Below, one piece after another: positions 10,554 to 21,983 of a DNA stretch of 64,000 nucleotides. The stretch is taken from NCBI GenBank assembly GCA_015039365.1, contig WION01000189.1, positions 1 through 64,000 of the forward strand. Reading direction: 5' to 3'. Numbering within the stretch: the stretch's first letter is position 1; each line of letters opens with the position of its first letter. The notes beneath the pieces were generated by a model. The model had not been told where the DNA came from, made no database searches, and saw nothing but the letters and a program-made list of their open reading frames with translations. The DNA comes from Amanita rubescens. Taxonomy: Eukaryota > Basidiomycota > Agaricomycetes > Agaricales > Amanitaceae. Made by a program: the position numbers and the translations under genes.

Positions 10554-12636
10554 TTATGACAGATTATTAATTAGTCTTGTCAAATCTTTATTTCTCGGAA
10601 CAAGTGTACACTTGAAAGGTGATGGTTGACTGAAACGTTCAGGATCAAGATGACGTTCGACTCCCAATGCTTGGGATACTCACAGTACGATAATGTGTTC
10701 GAATTTTCCAGGAACGTCAATTACATTCCCATTCTTGTCAACCGATTTTGTAATATTGAAAGTCGAAAGTAACGAAGCAGTGCAAATGAATGTCATAGCG
10801 AAGCCGATATTAATGCCGGGACATTGCCTGTGAGTGTCATTAGGCATAACTTAATCGAGCAGGGGACGAGACGAATGCTTACCTTCGACCGAAGCCAAAC
10901 GCGACGTCGAAGGGATTAAGAACGGTGGGATCGAGCTCGCCCGTCCGCCGTCAAGAATCGCTCGGGCTTGAACACCATAGGCTCCTTGAAGTGTTCTTCG
11001 CTGTGTAAAATGGCCCTTTGAAGCGATTACCGTCAATATTTAGAGCATGCACGACTGATCAAGACTCACCATGCATTACCGAAGACCATGGATCCTTTTG
11101 GTATACGCCATCCATTATACTCGTCGTCCTCAGTTAGACTGTGAGGGACAGCTACAGAACATGCATGAGTGCAATTCGTGAGGTGAGTACAGTTACAACT
11201 TACCAATCGGCGTCGTTGGATTCCATCGTACCGCCTCTTGATCGTTGCGACCAAGTACGGAAGGGAATCCAGGTGCTCGAAGTCGGGGAGTCGGCCTTGT
11301 CCAACGACGCGGTCCAACTCTTCTTGAATCTTCCTTTGTACTTCTGGGAAGAGGACCATGGCAAGCGTGAATGTCAATATTAGTGATGACGTCGTGTGGG
11401 CGGCAGCTAACAAAAAGGCACGCTTCAGGAAAGACGTTCAGCTAGGGGAACAGATAACTTACCGGTGAAGGTTGTCGCCGCGAACCTCTTTCACATACTC
11501 CACATGCTGGGCAGAGAATTTTGATCCATCGCTATTCTCCAAGAAATAGGCAGTGAACGATGGTTTCGCAATACCCTCTTCCTAATAGACATCAGTATCT
11601 GTACCTACAATAATGGCTTATGAGGGACTTACAATCTCCTTCTGAGCTGCGATGAAGGGAGCAGGTCATAAAGTCCAACATCCACTCACGCCAAATCGCC
11701 GCTTGCTTCTGGAAGCCAGTCCCGGGCATGAATGACGGCATGTGTTTCAAGAAAGGAAGAACGTCGACCAAAAAGGCACCAGGAGTCGCAGCTCTAGCAT
11801 ATCCGTCAAGAGCTCTTTCCGCACGCTGGACATGCGGATCGTCATGAGGCAAGACTTCGATTCCGTAAGCAAGTTGAATGGCCATGGCCGACACGACACT
11901 TTGACATTAGGTAAGCGGCGTCCTACGATCCCAAGAGATGAAATGGACGTACTGTGTAATGTGATGTGAGATATCCTCGGGGGCGTCAAGTGATTTGTGC
12001 AGAAGAGAGTGTGCTTGCTGGAGAAGCACCGGATGGAAGTTGCTTGTCTTGGACGGGTGGAAGTATTGCGTAAACATTTTACGTTGATCTTTCCACTTCT
12101 GGTTGTACGGTTGAATGAGAAATTGCCAATCCCATCCTACTCTTCAGAAAGGTTAGAAACGATATCATACACTCCGCAAGGTGGTACTCACAGTTCTCCC
12201 GCCATGACAAACCGTGGCCTATCCGTGAAGTTTAGTGGACGACTCGCGAGCCAATAGGGACCACAATACCTGCTAGAATAGAGGGAGGATCGCTTTTCAA
12301 ACAATTCCTTGCAGATCTTCAGCGAGTTGATGATTACAAGCGATGTTCCCGTGAGGGGAATTTCAACATGGATCACATCGCTTCCTACCAGAAATAGTGA
12401 AGCATCGAGTCGCTTAGTAGTGGAGGCAAAGACGACGTACTATACTTTTCCGACCACTCAGCCCATGTTTCCCAAAGTGGAGCTCCAGGACCAGGAAGCT
12501 CAAGTAAGTGTCCAATGAGAGGAAGCTTGGGAGGCCCGGGAGGAAGTGGCAACCGTGAACGTCGTCGCTGATGGTAGCCCGCATACCAAAGAAGAGCAAC
12601 GACTCCGAGGCCCAGACAAATATCGCGCGCCGACAT
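10554..12636 (-). CDS. Cytochrome P450 monooxygenase
   Basis: A microsomal, haem-thiolate oxygenase receiving electrons from P450 reductase. It has an N-terminal membrane anchor followed by the proline-rich hinge LPLPPGPPKLPLIGH. The I-helix region is AAAHTTSS at about 11,400. The K-helix ExxR (EAVR) lies at about 11,230, KPERF at about 10,960, and the haem ligand motif FGFGRRQCPG at about 10,890-10,820, split by an intron after RR. The C-terminal PSPFKCTLVPR is on a last exon ending at 10,554, placed by the family's usual ending. About nine short introns. At least three one-base shifts (about 11,660, 11,235 and 10,945) interrupt otherwise good family sequence. If they are errors the enzyme is about 510 residues and complete; if real it is a recent pseudogene. 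The family number and substrate cannot be told. No partner biosynthetic genes are adjacent. Confidence 0.85.
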
Positions 12637-12999
12637 GAGGAAGCAAAGTTACGCCAGGTAGCGGGAAGGCTTAGACGAACGAAAACGAAGATTGAAACAC
12701 GCTCTATATAGGGATTCACTGGGATAGGCTCCCTGATTCTCCTGGAACGCTTCTTCGTTCACGACCTACGTTATTGTTATAATTATGAGTTGCCAAACCC
12801 TGGACCAGCCATACCATATGAAACCCGAAAGGAGCGAGCGTGGATTTTTTTCATTTGCCGGCAATGGAAAAGGAAAGCACATGGAGGAGTGTCGGATGAT
12901 CGCGAATATTGCGGAGACAATAGAGACAAAAAGAAGTTTAACAACCGCCGTCAGGCACGTGAAGTCGAATGCGAATAACTCCGGATGGACATCATGCTA

Positions 13000-13340
13000 A
13001 TTGTCTAGATAAATAGTGTCACAAGACCTTGTTAGCGTCGTTGACCCTTCGTTGAAGGCGTCATATATGATGGATTGGAATTTGAAAATGTAGGGTATCC
13101 TGTCGCAGACAATAACTAACCTTGGGCCGTGCGTAAACGGACCGGAACGGCTGATATTGATAAAACCGGCCGGACCTTTCGCCGATTCGTTGAAACGTGC
13201 AGCTAAAATCGGTTGTACGTATCTCTTGACCATATTGCACATTACCTATATCCAACACTAATCAATACTACAGTACATCCTACCTATAATCCAAAGCAAT
13301 GAAATAACAACAGCGGCGGATAAAACATATCCCATCGTCT
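13000..13340 (-). CDS. Possible short membrane protein
   Basis: On the minus strand a start at about 13,336 gives MGYVLSAAVVISLLWIIG, a clear single membrane span. A short candidate intron (about 38 bp) is followed by a Gln/Tyr/Arg-rich segment (FYQYQPFRSVYARP) to about 13,125. The following frame is open but unrecognisable. No family is known to me. It lies just downstream of the F-box gene on the same strand and could be an unannotated small gene or 3' flank. Weakly supported. Confidence 0.25.
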
Positions 13341-13389
13341 CTTGCGATGCTGAGTATTTGTGGTATTCACATCCAACAATAGGGCGTTC

Positions 13390-15292
13390 TCAGCGGAGTC
13401 CGGCTCTCGCGCTGCTTACGCCCATCCGAGGCGCCGGCATAGCATTGCTGCTAGGGCCACCATAACTGTTTGAACGGCCCAGGCTGGAGCCGTAGCCTCC
13501 CATGCCGCCCATTCCTCCGAAACCCATGCCGCCCATACCTCCGAAACCCATGCCTCCAACGCCCGTTCCTCCGAACGTGCTCATGCCCATCATTCCGAAC
13601 ATTGGAAACATGGGCTCTTCCCGTTCTTCTTCCATGGCACGGCATTCTGCCAATAATTGCCTCAACTCGCTCATGCGGCCACCTCCCGGTCCTTGTTCAG
13701 GATCCATCGGAGGCACCTCGTAATGCCACTGATTCTCTTCCTCCTCTTCATGTTCTTCTTCTTCGTCATCTTCGTCGCTGTCACTATCATTATCCTCTCC
13801 GGGCAAAACACCGAGCTCCTCTCCGGTACAATCCTCCAACCTGACGTTCACATTCGTAAAATGCTGCCACCACCTCTCCCACCGCTCCATGCCTCCACCT
13901 TGCTGAGATGGTCCGTCTGACCGGTTTAATGCCATTAACAAGGGGCGACTTAATGCCCGCACTCGTTTCAGGTTGGGAAACGCGATCTTATCGAGGGAGT
14001 TTACGTTGAGATCGTTCGATCTTCTGATGGGGTTTCCCCCCCATGATTGCCAAGAGTCGTTCATGAAATCCATGCCAAAAGCATGCATTAGACCATGCAA
14101 CCCAATAGTGGTTATCTTTTCATGCGGGCGACGCACTAGCCTGCTCACTAACGTCGCTTTGGGGAGGTCAAGGACTTTTGATGCCTTGTTCGGGGAGGTT
14201 TCCGTCCTCGCCGGGAACAGAGAGGTGCCAATCGCCGTTAAACGCAAACGTGTTGAGCTCGGGGCAGAGATCCAGGATTATGGGAACGTTGAGTGCCGTG
14301 ATGCAATCAAGGTCGAGGTAAACCAACTTCGAGCCATGCTTGGCAAGGAACGCAATAGCATCAGGCTGATCAGAGCTATTAATAGAGTCCAATATGACAT
14401 TCCGCAGTGCAGGCATGTCCCACCCAACCGCCTCTTCAAGCAGTTCGTGAAACTGTCCGTGAAGCGAAAGTTGTTGTAGGCTTCGAAGGTTGAGCTGAAC
14501 GTCTGCGGCCGCTCCCAGTGGAAGGCTATCGTTGGAATCGAGGTCATCGCAGTCTTGACCGACATGGGATGCCGGATCGACGTCAATATGGGCGGCCAGA
14601 ACGTATGGAAGGGAAGTCGAGGGCCCATATGACTTTCGGGATGGCCGAACGGGGGAACACACCAATGTACCGTGCGCAGTGAACGGCGGGCATACGTTGC
14701 CAGCGCGTCAGCAACAGGTCCAAACGTGTCGCCCATGGGCCACTCGATAATGAATATCTCGAGATTAGGGCAATGGCGGATAATGGAGATAAGTGCGTTT
14801 TCCAGGTCGGCGGATGGTATACCGCGATTTGACGCGACATAATAACGGGTGAGATGGATTCTCCTGGTCCACCAGCCAAAAGACGAGCTAACGGTTGAAG
14901 CAGCGGCAGGAAGACGAGTCCAAGATGTTGCATAGAAGGAGTAATTTCGTTGGATCGTTAAAAAAGAATGTGCGAAAGAGGAATTCAGATCCTAGATGTC
15001 GCCATTTCTTGCACGTCATGATTATCGCCTGAATACCATGTTCAGAATACGCGTCGCCCGCGTCAACGTATATATGACTTGCCTTTTTCGTCGCGTAACT
15101 TCGCCTTTGAATTAGATTCAAAGCTTCTTGAGGGGTCCTCAGCGCCCATTCACCGACTACTGATTTAAACCATGCCGACTCAGCCATTGATGTCGGTAGT
15201 CCATATTGAAAAATTAGGTCTTCATCAGCTGCGAGATCAAATATCTGCGTCCAAATTTCGGAAGGAAGGTCAAGATTGCCGTTGGATGACAT
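13390..15292 (-). CDS. F-box protein with acidic and Gly/Met-rich tail
   Basis: Starts MSSNGNLDLPSEIWTQIFDL, the standard Agaricomycete F-box opening, with no intron. The middle has leucine-rich strands typical of substrate-binding parts of these proteins (for example ALISIIRHCPNLEIFIIEWP and LKRVRALSRPLLMAL). The C-terminus is unusual. A run of Asp/Glu (about 13,800-13,740) precedes a segment of repeated GFGGMGGM units (13,565-13,480), then a Ser/Arg-rich end. Three single-base shifts (about 14,890, 14,620 and 14,180) separate four collinear frames; corrected length is about 630 residues. The start at 15,292 gives the F-box at residues 8-50. An upstream in-frame extension to 15,376 lacks conserved sequence. 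Presumed role: SCF ubiquitin ligase adaptor with unknown target. Confidence 0.7.
13496..13565 (-). repeat. 27-bp coding repeat (GFGGMGGM)
   Basis: Two to three nearly identical 27-bp units (ccgaaacccatgccgcccat on the plus strand) encode Gly/Met repeats in the tail of the F-box gene. Units differ by one or two bases. This is a low-complexity expansion. Confidence 0.7.
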
Positions 15293-15712
15293 GGTTGGTT
15301 TTGAAAGGGCAGCATGGCGGTGGCCAATCAAAACGCGTCTTGTCTGCTGGTCACATGACCGTTCGCCCTGGACCAATCACGGCCAAACAGCGTGCCGCCA
15401 ACTTTATTACCTTCCATTCAAGGCTCTCCCTCCACACGCAACCTGATATCCTGACAATCGCTGGAGCAGCACTAATGATATACTCGAGGCTTGCTATCGG
15501 ATATTCATGCAAGGAGTTCTAAGGAATTCTGCTCACGCGATCCTGTCAATCCTGACATGACCGTCTCACATCATGCCATCATATTTGGGAATCACCCGAT
15601 CGCATCTTACCCGCACTCAATTCAAGTCGCTGGTAATGGGGTCTTCTGACTTCATTTCTTACTCTTATAAATTCCCAGGTGTCACAACTCTACCCCCTTC
15701 TTAGCCTTCATC

Positions 15713-16138
15713 ATGGCCGCTGCCACTGTTGAAATCAACGATGCGATGTTTTGCCAAGCTCACTTGAAGGAAGTGGTATGTCTCATTTCAGCTTTGTCTA
15801 TCCCTAATCTCTGTTCCTTCCAGTGCGGAGACTGCAATTATGATGGGAGGGAAGATAACGATTCATTTTTTGGTGTATGTTTTCTTTTGATCTACGATGT
15901 AGTGTTAATCACGACCCCTTCAGTTTGATACCATCCAGCGCGAGGGTTTAGAATGTCTTGGTAGCCCTAACAAGGACGGCGTGTACCAATGCAAGAAGCA
16001 TGGATCTTCGGGTACATTCTACTCTTCGATTTTAACAATGGCTAACGATAATCCTTGATAGCTTGTAACCAATGTTTTGGCTGGAAGAAGCAGATAACTC
16101 GTGCAATAAACGCGGCGAAGAAAGCGGGGAGAGCGTAG
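15713..16138 (+). CDS. Small Cys-rich putative zinc-binding protein
   Basis: Four exons (15,713-15,775, 15,824-15,874, 15,924-16,011 and 16,062-16,138) with clean GT-AG introns of about 48-50 bp give a 92-residue protein without a frame problem. Cysteine and histidine pairs are spaced as in a zinc site: C14..H17, then CGDC at 22-25, an isolated Cys in GLECLG, CKKHG, and CNQC near the end, followed by a basic tail (KKQITRAINAAKKAGRA). No signal peptide or membrane span. It resembles short conserved hypothetical proteins of Agaricomycetes whose function is not known to me. The intact splice pattern argues for a real gene. A MYND- or treble-clef-like fold is possible but unproven. Confidence 0.65.
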
Positions 16139-16734
16139 TCACGCTGCTGTCATACTATATACAAGTGATTGGCGTCAGATCATCATAGTCAATGCTACAT
16201 ATGTGCCAACGGTGCTCCAAGCTTTTATGTCTCTTCCATTGAAGCTGATCATACATCGCCTCACTCTGGAAGATGTTCCATTCGGACCGTACGGCCAGGG
16301 TCGTCCGTTTTTTCAAGCGATAGCACTGGCGTGACCATGTCCGATTGCCATATATGTCGATCTTTAACAGCCTTTCACTCAGCTCCTCAAACATGGTTAT
16401 AGCTGCAGATACTGATTAGCGCTCACAACGTGTGGTTTCAATCAATGGAAGCTAGGAACTTTGATCTTCGTTCCCATACGTTGGCTTCTCCGTCACGACC
16501 GTGACCCCGGATTCGGAACGATAAATATATCCAGCGGAAGACTTTGCCTTACCATTCCACGACAATTGTGGACGCAGAAGGCTCAATGAGTGAGTGTAGA
16601 TCACCAGTTTGTAACGACTTCGAATGAAAGTAACATATTATCTGCAGAGCCAAACGGACAAAATGATCGATTTTGATCACCGCGGAAGCTCTTCTCTGCC
16701 AGCAGAGCCATTTATCGAAGCTGCAGCATAAAAT

Positions 16735-18279
16735 CACGTCGTACCTCACTCCAGCTAACTATGGCGACCCATCCAACAATGAGGTTCACCCTCTGTTCCC
16801 GGCGGCAACACTTCTGTGAGTCCTCATGCATCTATCAAATGGTCAGCGTGAGCTGACGAAGGACGTGCACAGAAGTTGGCCATGAAGGCAAGGATCGTGT
16901 CCGAATTCTCTGTTGGACATGTCTACAAGTACGCTGATGTTAATGGCACTCTGCTGTCGCGAGATCAGTGGATACCAGCTACGAACGATACAGTCTACGA
17001 CAGTGGGTCCTTCCGGGATCTTCGCGTGTTCCTTCTCAATGCGCGACAATAGTGGCCTCGATTACCAAGCTGTTCACAACTATCCTTGTTTTGCAACAAC
17101 TTGAACGCGGCATCATTGAACTATATGCGCCCGTCGCGAAGTATATCCCAGATTTTGCAAGTGAGCGAAATTAGTCACTTATCGCTTTTCGTCAATTTGC
17201 TCCCGATTAGCCAACGGCAAGGAGAACATCACAATTGAGATGCTTTTGACGCATACGAGCGGCTTTGAGATCGATCCGTTGCCCCCGCTCTGGATAGGGT
17301 GAGATCAGTTCATTATATTTCCGCAAAGCATGAGATTGACTGCGATTGTAGTTACAAAACTATCGAGGAGCGCAAGAAAGCTACGATCAAACACCGGATC
17401 ATTAATCCACCTGGCTCAACGTACTTGTACTCCGATCTCAGTTACATCCAGTGTTAGTTCCGTGTCATTCAGTATACTCAAGTTCTTTCTAGACTTCATG
17501 AACTTGAGATACGTGCTTGAAGCGGTGACCAACACACCCTTTGACGAACTGATGAAGAAAAAGTTCACTGGGCCACTCAGAATGACAAAGACATACTTTA
17601 ACAAGGGAAATAACCACATGCATGATGGAATTGCGCCGACAGAGTATCAGACTGGAATTAAGGGACGTGTGGCTCCCAACAGGCCTCAGCCTGTTTGGGG
17701 AATGGTATGTAGGTCGGCTTGCAATATCTGTTTCAATTAACGTGTTCTCGGGAAGGTACATGATGAGAACGGATGGAGTCTCGATGGCGTATCAGGGCAT
17801 GCCGGGATCTTCTCTACAGCGCACGATCTCGCGATATTCTGTCAGGTTGGTTCCTACTCAGCCTCGCACGTGATGTAATAAAATGATATCCGCACAGATG
17901 ATTCTCAACGAGGGAACGTACGGAGACCTACAAATCCTTAAACCATCCACCGTTGAGCTTATTTTTACCAACTTTAACACCAAGTTTCCGGGACATTCGC
18001 ACGGGTTGGGTTTTGAGCTCGACCAATGTTCCTGGTCTGGCCCGATGGCGAGTCTGGATTGTGCCGGACATACAGGGTTTGCAGGAACGTGCATGGCAAT
18101 TGACAGAGGTATGTCGTGTTGAGATTAAAGACGATAATAGCTGATGATTGAAACTAGCGAGCAAGACGTTCTTCATTCTTCTCACTAATCGAGTCCATCC
18201 AACTAGGAATTGGTCGAACATCAGCATTGTCCGCCAAACTGTTGGATATTACGTCGCTAAAGCATTGGGCAAGATTTGA
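16735..18279 (+). CDS. Beta-lactamase-fold serine hydrolase, 5' end unresolved
   Basis: A class C beta-lactamase/esterase-type protein, probably extracellular. After removing the intron at 17,003-17,052 the nucleophile motif reads MASITK (SxxK). The Tyr motif is YLYSDLSY at about 17,430 and the third motif is HTGFAGT at about 18,070. Other conserved pieces are IEMLLTHTSGF and GHAGIFSTAHDLA. An upstream exon (about 16,735-16,815) carries LTPANYGDPSN..HPLFPAA, expected before the catalytic domain. I cannot place the true start or a signal peptide; it should lie between 16,500 and 16,740. Introns also at about 17,160, 17,300, 17,450, 17,705, 17,847 and 18,110. Extra bases at about 16,888 and near 17,460 disturb the frame. 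Such proteins hydrolyse small esters or amides in fungi and are not antibiotic resistance enzymes in this context. The substrate is unknown. Confidence 0.7.
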
Positions 18280-19669
18280 TACGCATTACGCGTCTACATG
18301 ATTAGTTTAATATGTTATTGTCAAACTACAACCCATAATTCAAGCACTGCTAAGGCACCGAGTTCTATCCCTTAAGCTGCCTCGGGTTGATAAAACCCAT
18401 TCGAAAACACAGAAGCTGTCCGTCAATTACTCCACCGAGCAATAAATTCAAGTTCCGAACATTGTAAAGCCAAAATTACCCATTTGGGTCTCCAAAAGCT
18501 TGCTGTAAGATCAGATGAATGGAAGTTGTATATTTAGTGGACGCCCACGCATCATGGATGGAAAACGAGTCATGTTGAGAAAATGAACTCCGAACTCCAA
18601 ACACATCCGACGGCCGAAGTGTGCTTTGCACCTTGTGCGCCACCAACTATTGCGATAACCCTACACGGGTCTTAAAAACTTGCTGTCGCAATCTGATGTG
18701 GCACGACGACCGTATATGTTAATGGAAGCACTTGACTCCTTCGCCATTGCTGTGTCGATTTGCAATTTTCTACAGATCTCGTTGGCTACGTGTAACCACA
18801 ATGACATATGGCACAGCGCGATACGTGATCAGTGGATCAGTGAAAACCAACAAGTGAAAACCAACAATAGACTATTACACGGATCTGGATGTTTCTGCCG
18901 ATAATCACAGATATCAGCCGCAATCCGAAGTAGTAAAGAAGCACTCTAACCGATATGCATGACGATACAAGAAAATTGTTGTACGATCCATCGATGATTC
19001 TGACCCCAAAATCGCTCTTGCGGTGGTCAGGTATTGGAGCAACCGGGCGTGATCGCGGGACCTATAGGGCCGCGCGATATCTGCTTGTAACGATGGGTAT
19101 AGTCTGAGTTTTGGTCTGCTGCGCACGCTGACTTGCTATACATCAAATTTTCATTGTGACGCGTGAATCTAGCGCATAGCCAAGACGCACAGCAAGGCAC
19201 AGGAATAATCGCTAGGATTAGGGTGCTCGAGTTCAATGTTTTTGTTAATGTATTGATTGGCAGCAGTTTTTGCGGGGAAAATGTTCAATAAATACGGCAT
19301 TGGATAAGTCTCTGCTACAAGGCTGGTGTTCTCTGGCACGAGATTTCTTCATTTGTGAGTGTACCCTAGAACATTGATGATGACTCGGGGAATCATTTCA
19401 CATGGACCCACAACTCGGATGACTACGTAATCCCTTTTTTCGCGTATCATCTATTCCGCGGATAGGTTGAGAAAATTCTGCGCAGCGAATTGAGAAGCCC
19501 ACTCTCGGTGATAGAGCCTGATATATCGGACAATGGTATGTGTCGCGGCCGTTCATCAAATCAGTTTCCCTGAGCGGCAAAATCCGTGTCACGTTGCTCA
19601 GAGTCAGAGTGACCGTGACAAACAAGAACGTTCGAACTATCGTCGGGATAAAACGACTATCGTCACGTA
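18280..19669. other. Intergenic, nothing recognised
   Basis: No domain-bearing frame on either strand. The frames at 18,680-18,904 (+) and 18,914-19,236 (-) have no coding character that I can support. Confidence 0.5.
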
Positions 19670-19677
19670 CATATAAA
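19670..19677 (+). promoter_or_regulatory. TATA box
   Basis: The TATA element catataaatcg lies only about 20 bp before the first ATG (19,695). The usual TATA-to-start spacing would favour translation from the second in-frame ATG at 19,737. Confidence 0.45.
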
Positions 19678-19694
19678 TCGAAACCCGGCTTGAT

Positions 19695-20922
19695 ATGGCA
19701 CCTTTCTTCAAGTTCAAGAACCGCCTCCTTTCCTTCATGGCTTTCGTTCTCACTCCATTCGCGTCCGTGCCGACCCCCATCAATACCATTCCCCGTACTA
19801 CTACCGCTCTACCTCCCATTGACAAGGAAAACGAAATACCAATCACTACTTGGGTTTTGAACGTCGATGCATTACTAGCCGGCCGGAGTCTGGATTCCAT
19901 AGCGGCATGGGCAGAGCTTTCTAATTTTCGACTGAAAAATGCCTATCACTATAAAATGAAGGAAATGTCTCGCGGCGAGCATGAATATGTCGTCTGCGAG
20001 TTTTCGTACCCCGGAGAACCGCCTTCTAGCATATTTCTTCAATTCGATCGCTCAGCAAGCCATCACAGGAGTAACACAGCGGTATCCACCTCCACCTTCT
20101 CGTTGTCAGAAACGGATACTTCTATCGTTCCTGAAGGTCCCAATTCTAATGCCACACCACCTCAGACTGTCATTTCTGAGGCTGCTCGTGTTCCGTCGTC
20201 TCGATCGTCGTTTTCGCTTAAGAAGGTCTTCCGAGGCAGCTCCGCACCGGTGTCGCGGACTAAATCGGACAGCTCTCTGTCTCTTTCTCGTCCCGTTGCA
20301 ATTAGTTCAAACCGGTACCTTGCACACGATACCGTATACCGACTCAAAGCATTACCCTCGGACACGATGGGTAAATCGATCACGTTCTCACATGATGATC
20401 TTGCTCGATGTCCATGTCTTTGGGACATCATGATCTTAACCTCCACCGTACACAAAGAGAAGATCGAGTACAAGTTACTTGGGGATCAGCAATGCTACTG
20501 GTTCGCAGATACCATCTTTTATATACTGGAAAAATGGGCGGAGAATCACAAGAATGGTGAAATAAACCACAACCAAGATGCAAGGCTTGGGTATTTCATC
20601 GTTACACGAATTTACGAGAGGCCCTCAGGAGATTTGAGTATATGGAACACGTTTCTGGACGATAAACGTGACAAGGAACTTCAGGTGAGCGCCCCTATAT
20701 GATTTCTTCCTAATGCTGATAGAGATCGCCTAGCGTGAGCAATCTGAGCAGGCAAATGAAAATGAAGAACGTAGGAAGCGGGAGGAGTGGGAACGGCCGC
20801 TGAAACAGGAAGTCACCGCCCTGAAACAGCGGAACGCCGACCTTCAGCACGCTCAGGAAGAAATGAAACGCCAGATGGACGCGATGATGGAGATGTTTAC
20901 TGCTCGGCAAGGCACCAACTGA
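19695..20922 (+). CDS. Conserved hypothetical protein with C-terminal coiled coil
   Basis: A long first exon to 20,684 and an intron 20,685-20,733 lead to a second exon 20,734-20,922; about 390 residues with no frame break. The N-terminal half is ordered and unrecognised. A serine-rich low-complexity linker (about residues 135-200, SRSSFSLKKVF) follows. The third part has conserved-looking WDIMILTST and CYWFADTIFYILEKW. The last 65 residues are a charged coiled coil (KREEWERPLKQEVTALKQ). This architecture occurs in many Agaricomycete hypothetical proteins, but I cannot give a function. The start may be 19,737 rather than 19,695, because a TATA box sits at 19,670. No membrane span apart from a weak hydrophobic patch at the very N-terminus. 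Confidence 0.65.
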
Positions 20923-21983
20923 CGACTGTTGCTCACACAGACCAACGTCGACCGGCGCCACTTGACGTATATCTTTGTATAGTAGTGCTATGCCCCATGT
21001 TTTCGTCACACCTATTGAAAACCCAAATACGACATGTCCATGTATTTACCTGACAGTCATTATACGAAACTTTTCTAGGTAAATTGACTCATCGCATGTG
21101 ACGGCAATCATACATTTGTGCTCCTTATGTTCCGCTGTGCGATGAATAACCACACTGGTCAAATCAAGCTCGTTTGTCGCAAAACCGAAGATTTTGGGGC
21201 GCTCCCAAGAAGAACTCGTACTTGGGCCAGCGTAGCAGGAGCACAAGCTCGATTGCAGATAGCCGTTGGGCGTTGAATGGGAGAAAGGACGTGTTCTAAA
21301 GAATTGATTTCACTTGATCAATTCATTATATTTCTCACTCCGGGTGGAGCGCAAGACCTAGGCAATACAACGAACGGATTGAAACAAGACTGGAACTATG
21401 ATAGACTGGGGCTGCTCATCCAGCTACATCGGCAAAGAATAGTTTGCTTGCATTGCGTGTACTTGACCTTCGGCACCTGGCAAATCTTGGAAGAAGCATC
21501 TTCAATCATGACATAACTTTTGTACAGCGAGAATTTGCTTAGGCGAAGCATAATCCGTCGGGGGCACTAACATAGGTTCATAGGTAGGCTCGGGGCATTC
21601 CACGAGAGGTTCAAGGACATCTTGATACGGAGCTGGTCGTGCAGAATCGTTAGTAAGTCCCACTGAACGTAAAGTTATGAATCAGATGAGCCTTGGCACA
21701 GGGAATTTGAGGACGGCGTCGGCAGTTTGACTACACCATTATTAAGTAATGGTTGAAGGTCCCTATACCCTCTCGGTCCGAACAGTCTAACGCCACGCAT
21801 CATTTTGTACCTGAAAAGCAGGCAAACGTGTCAAAGATTTCAAGTATATAAACGATGCCGAAAATCCGTGAGCGAAAAAGAAAGAGAATCGGATAACTTA
21901 GAACATATTTAGAGATTGGATATCTCTTTGATTTAACAATTCAGCTGCAAGGTTCGAGTCGGCGTAATGTACACTGGGCAATA
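20923..21983. other. Intergenic, nothing recognised
   Basis: No gene can be supported on either strand. Short frames at 21,046-21,246 (-) and 21,277-21,516 (+) lack family similarity and splice signals. Confidence 0.45.

Noticed and set aside
16735..18279. Antibiotic resistance beta-lactamase acquired from bacteria
   Set aside because: It has many fungal-type introns, and the class C fold is widespread in fungal esterase-like hydrolases. Nothing indicates recent transfer.
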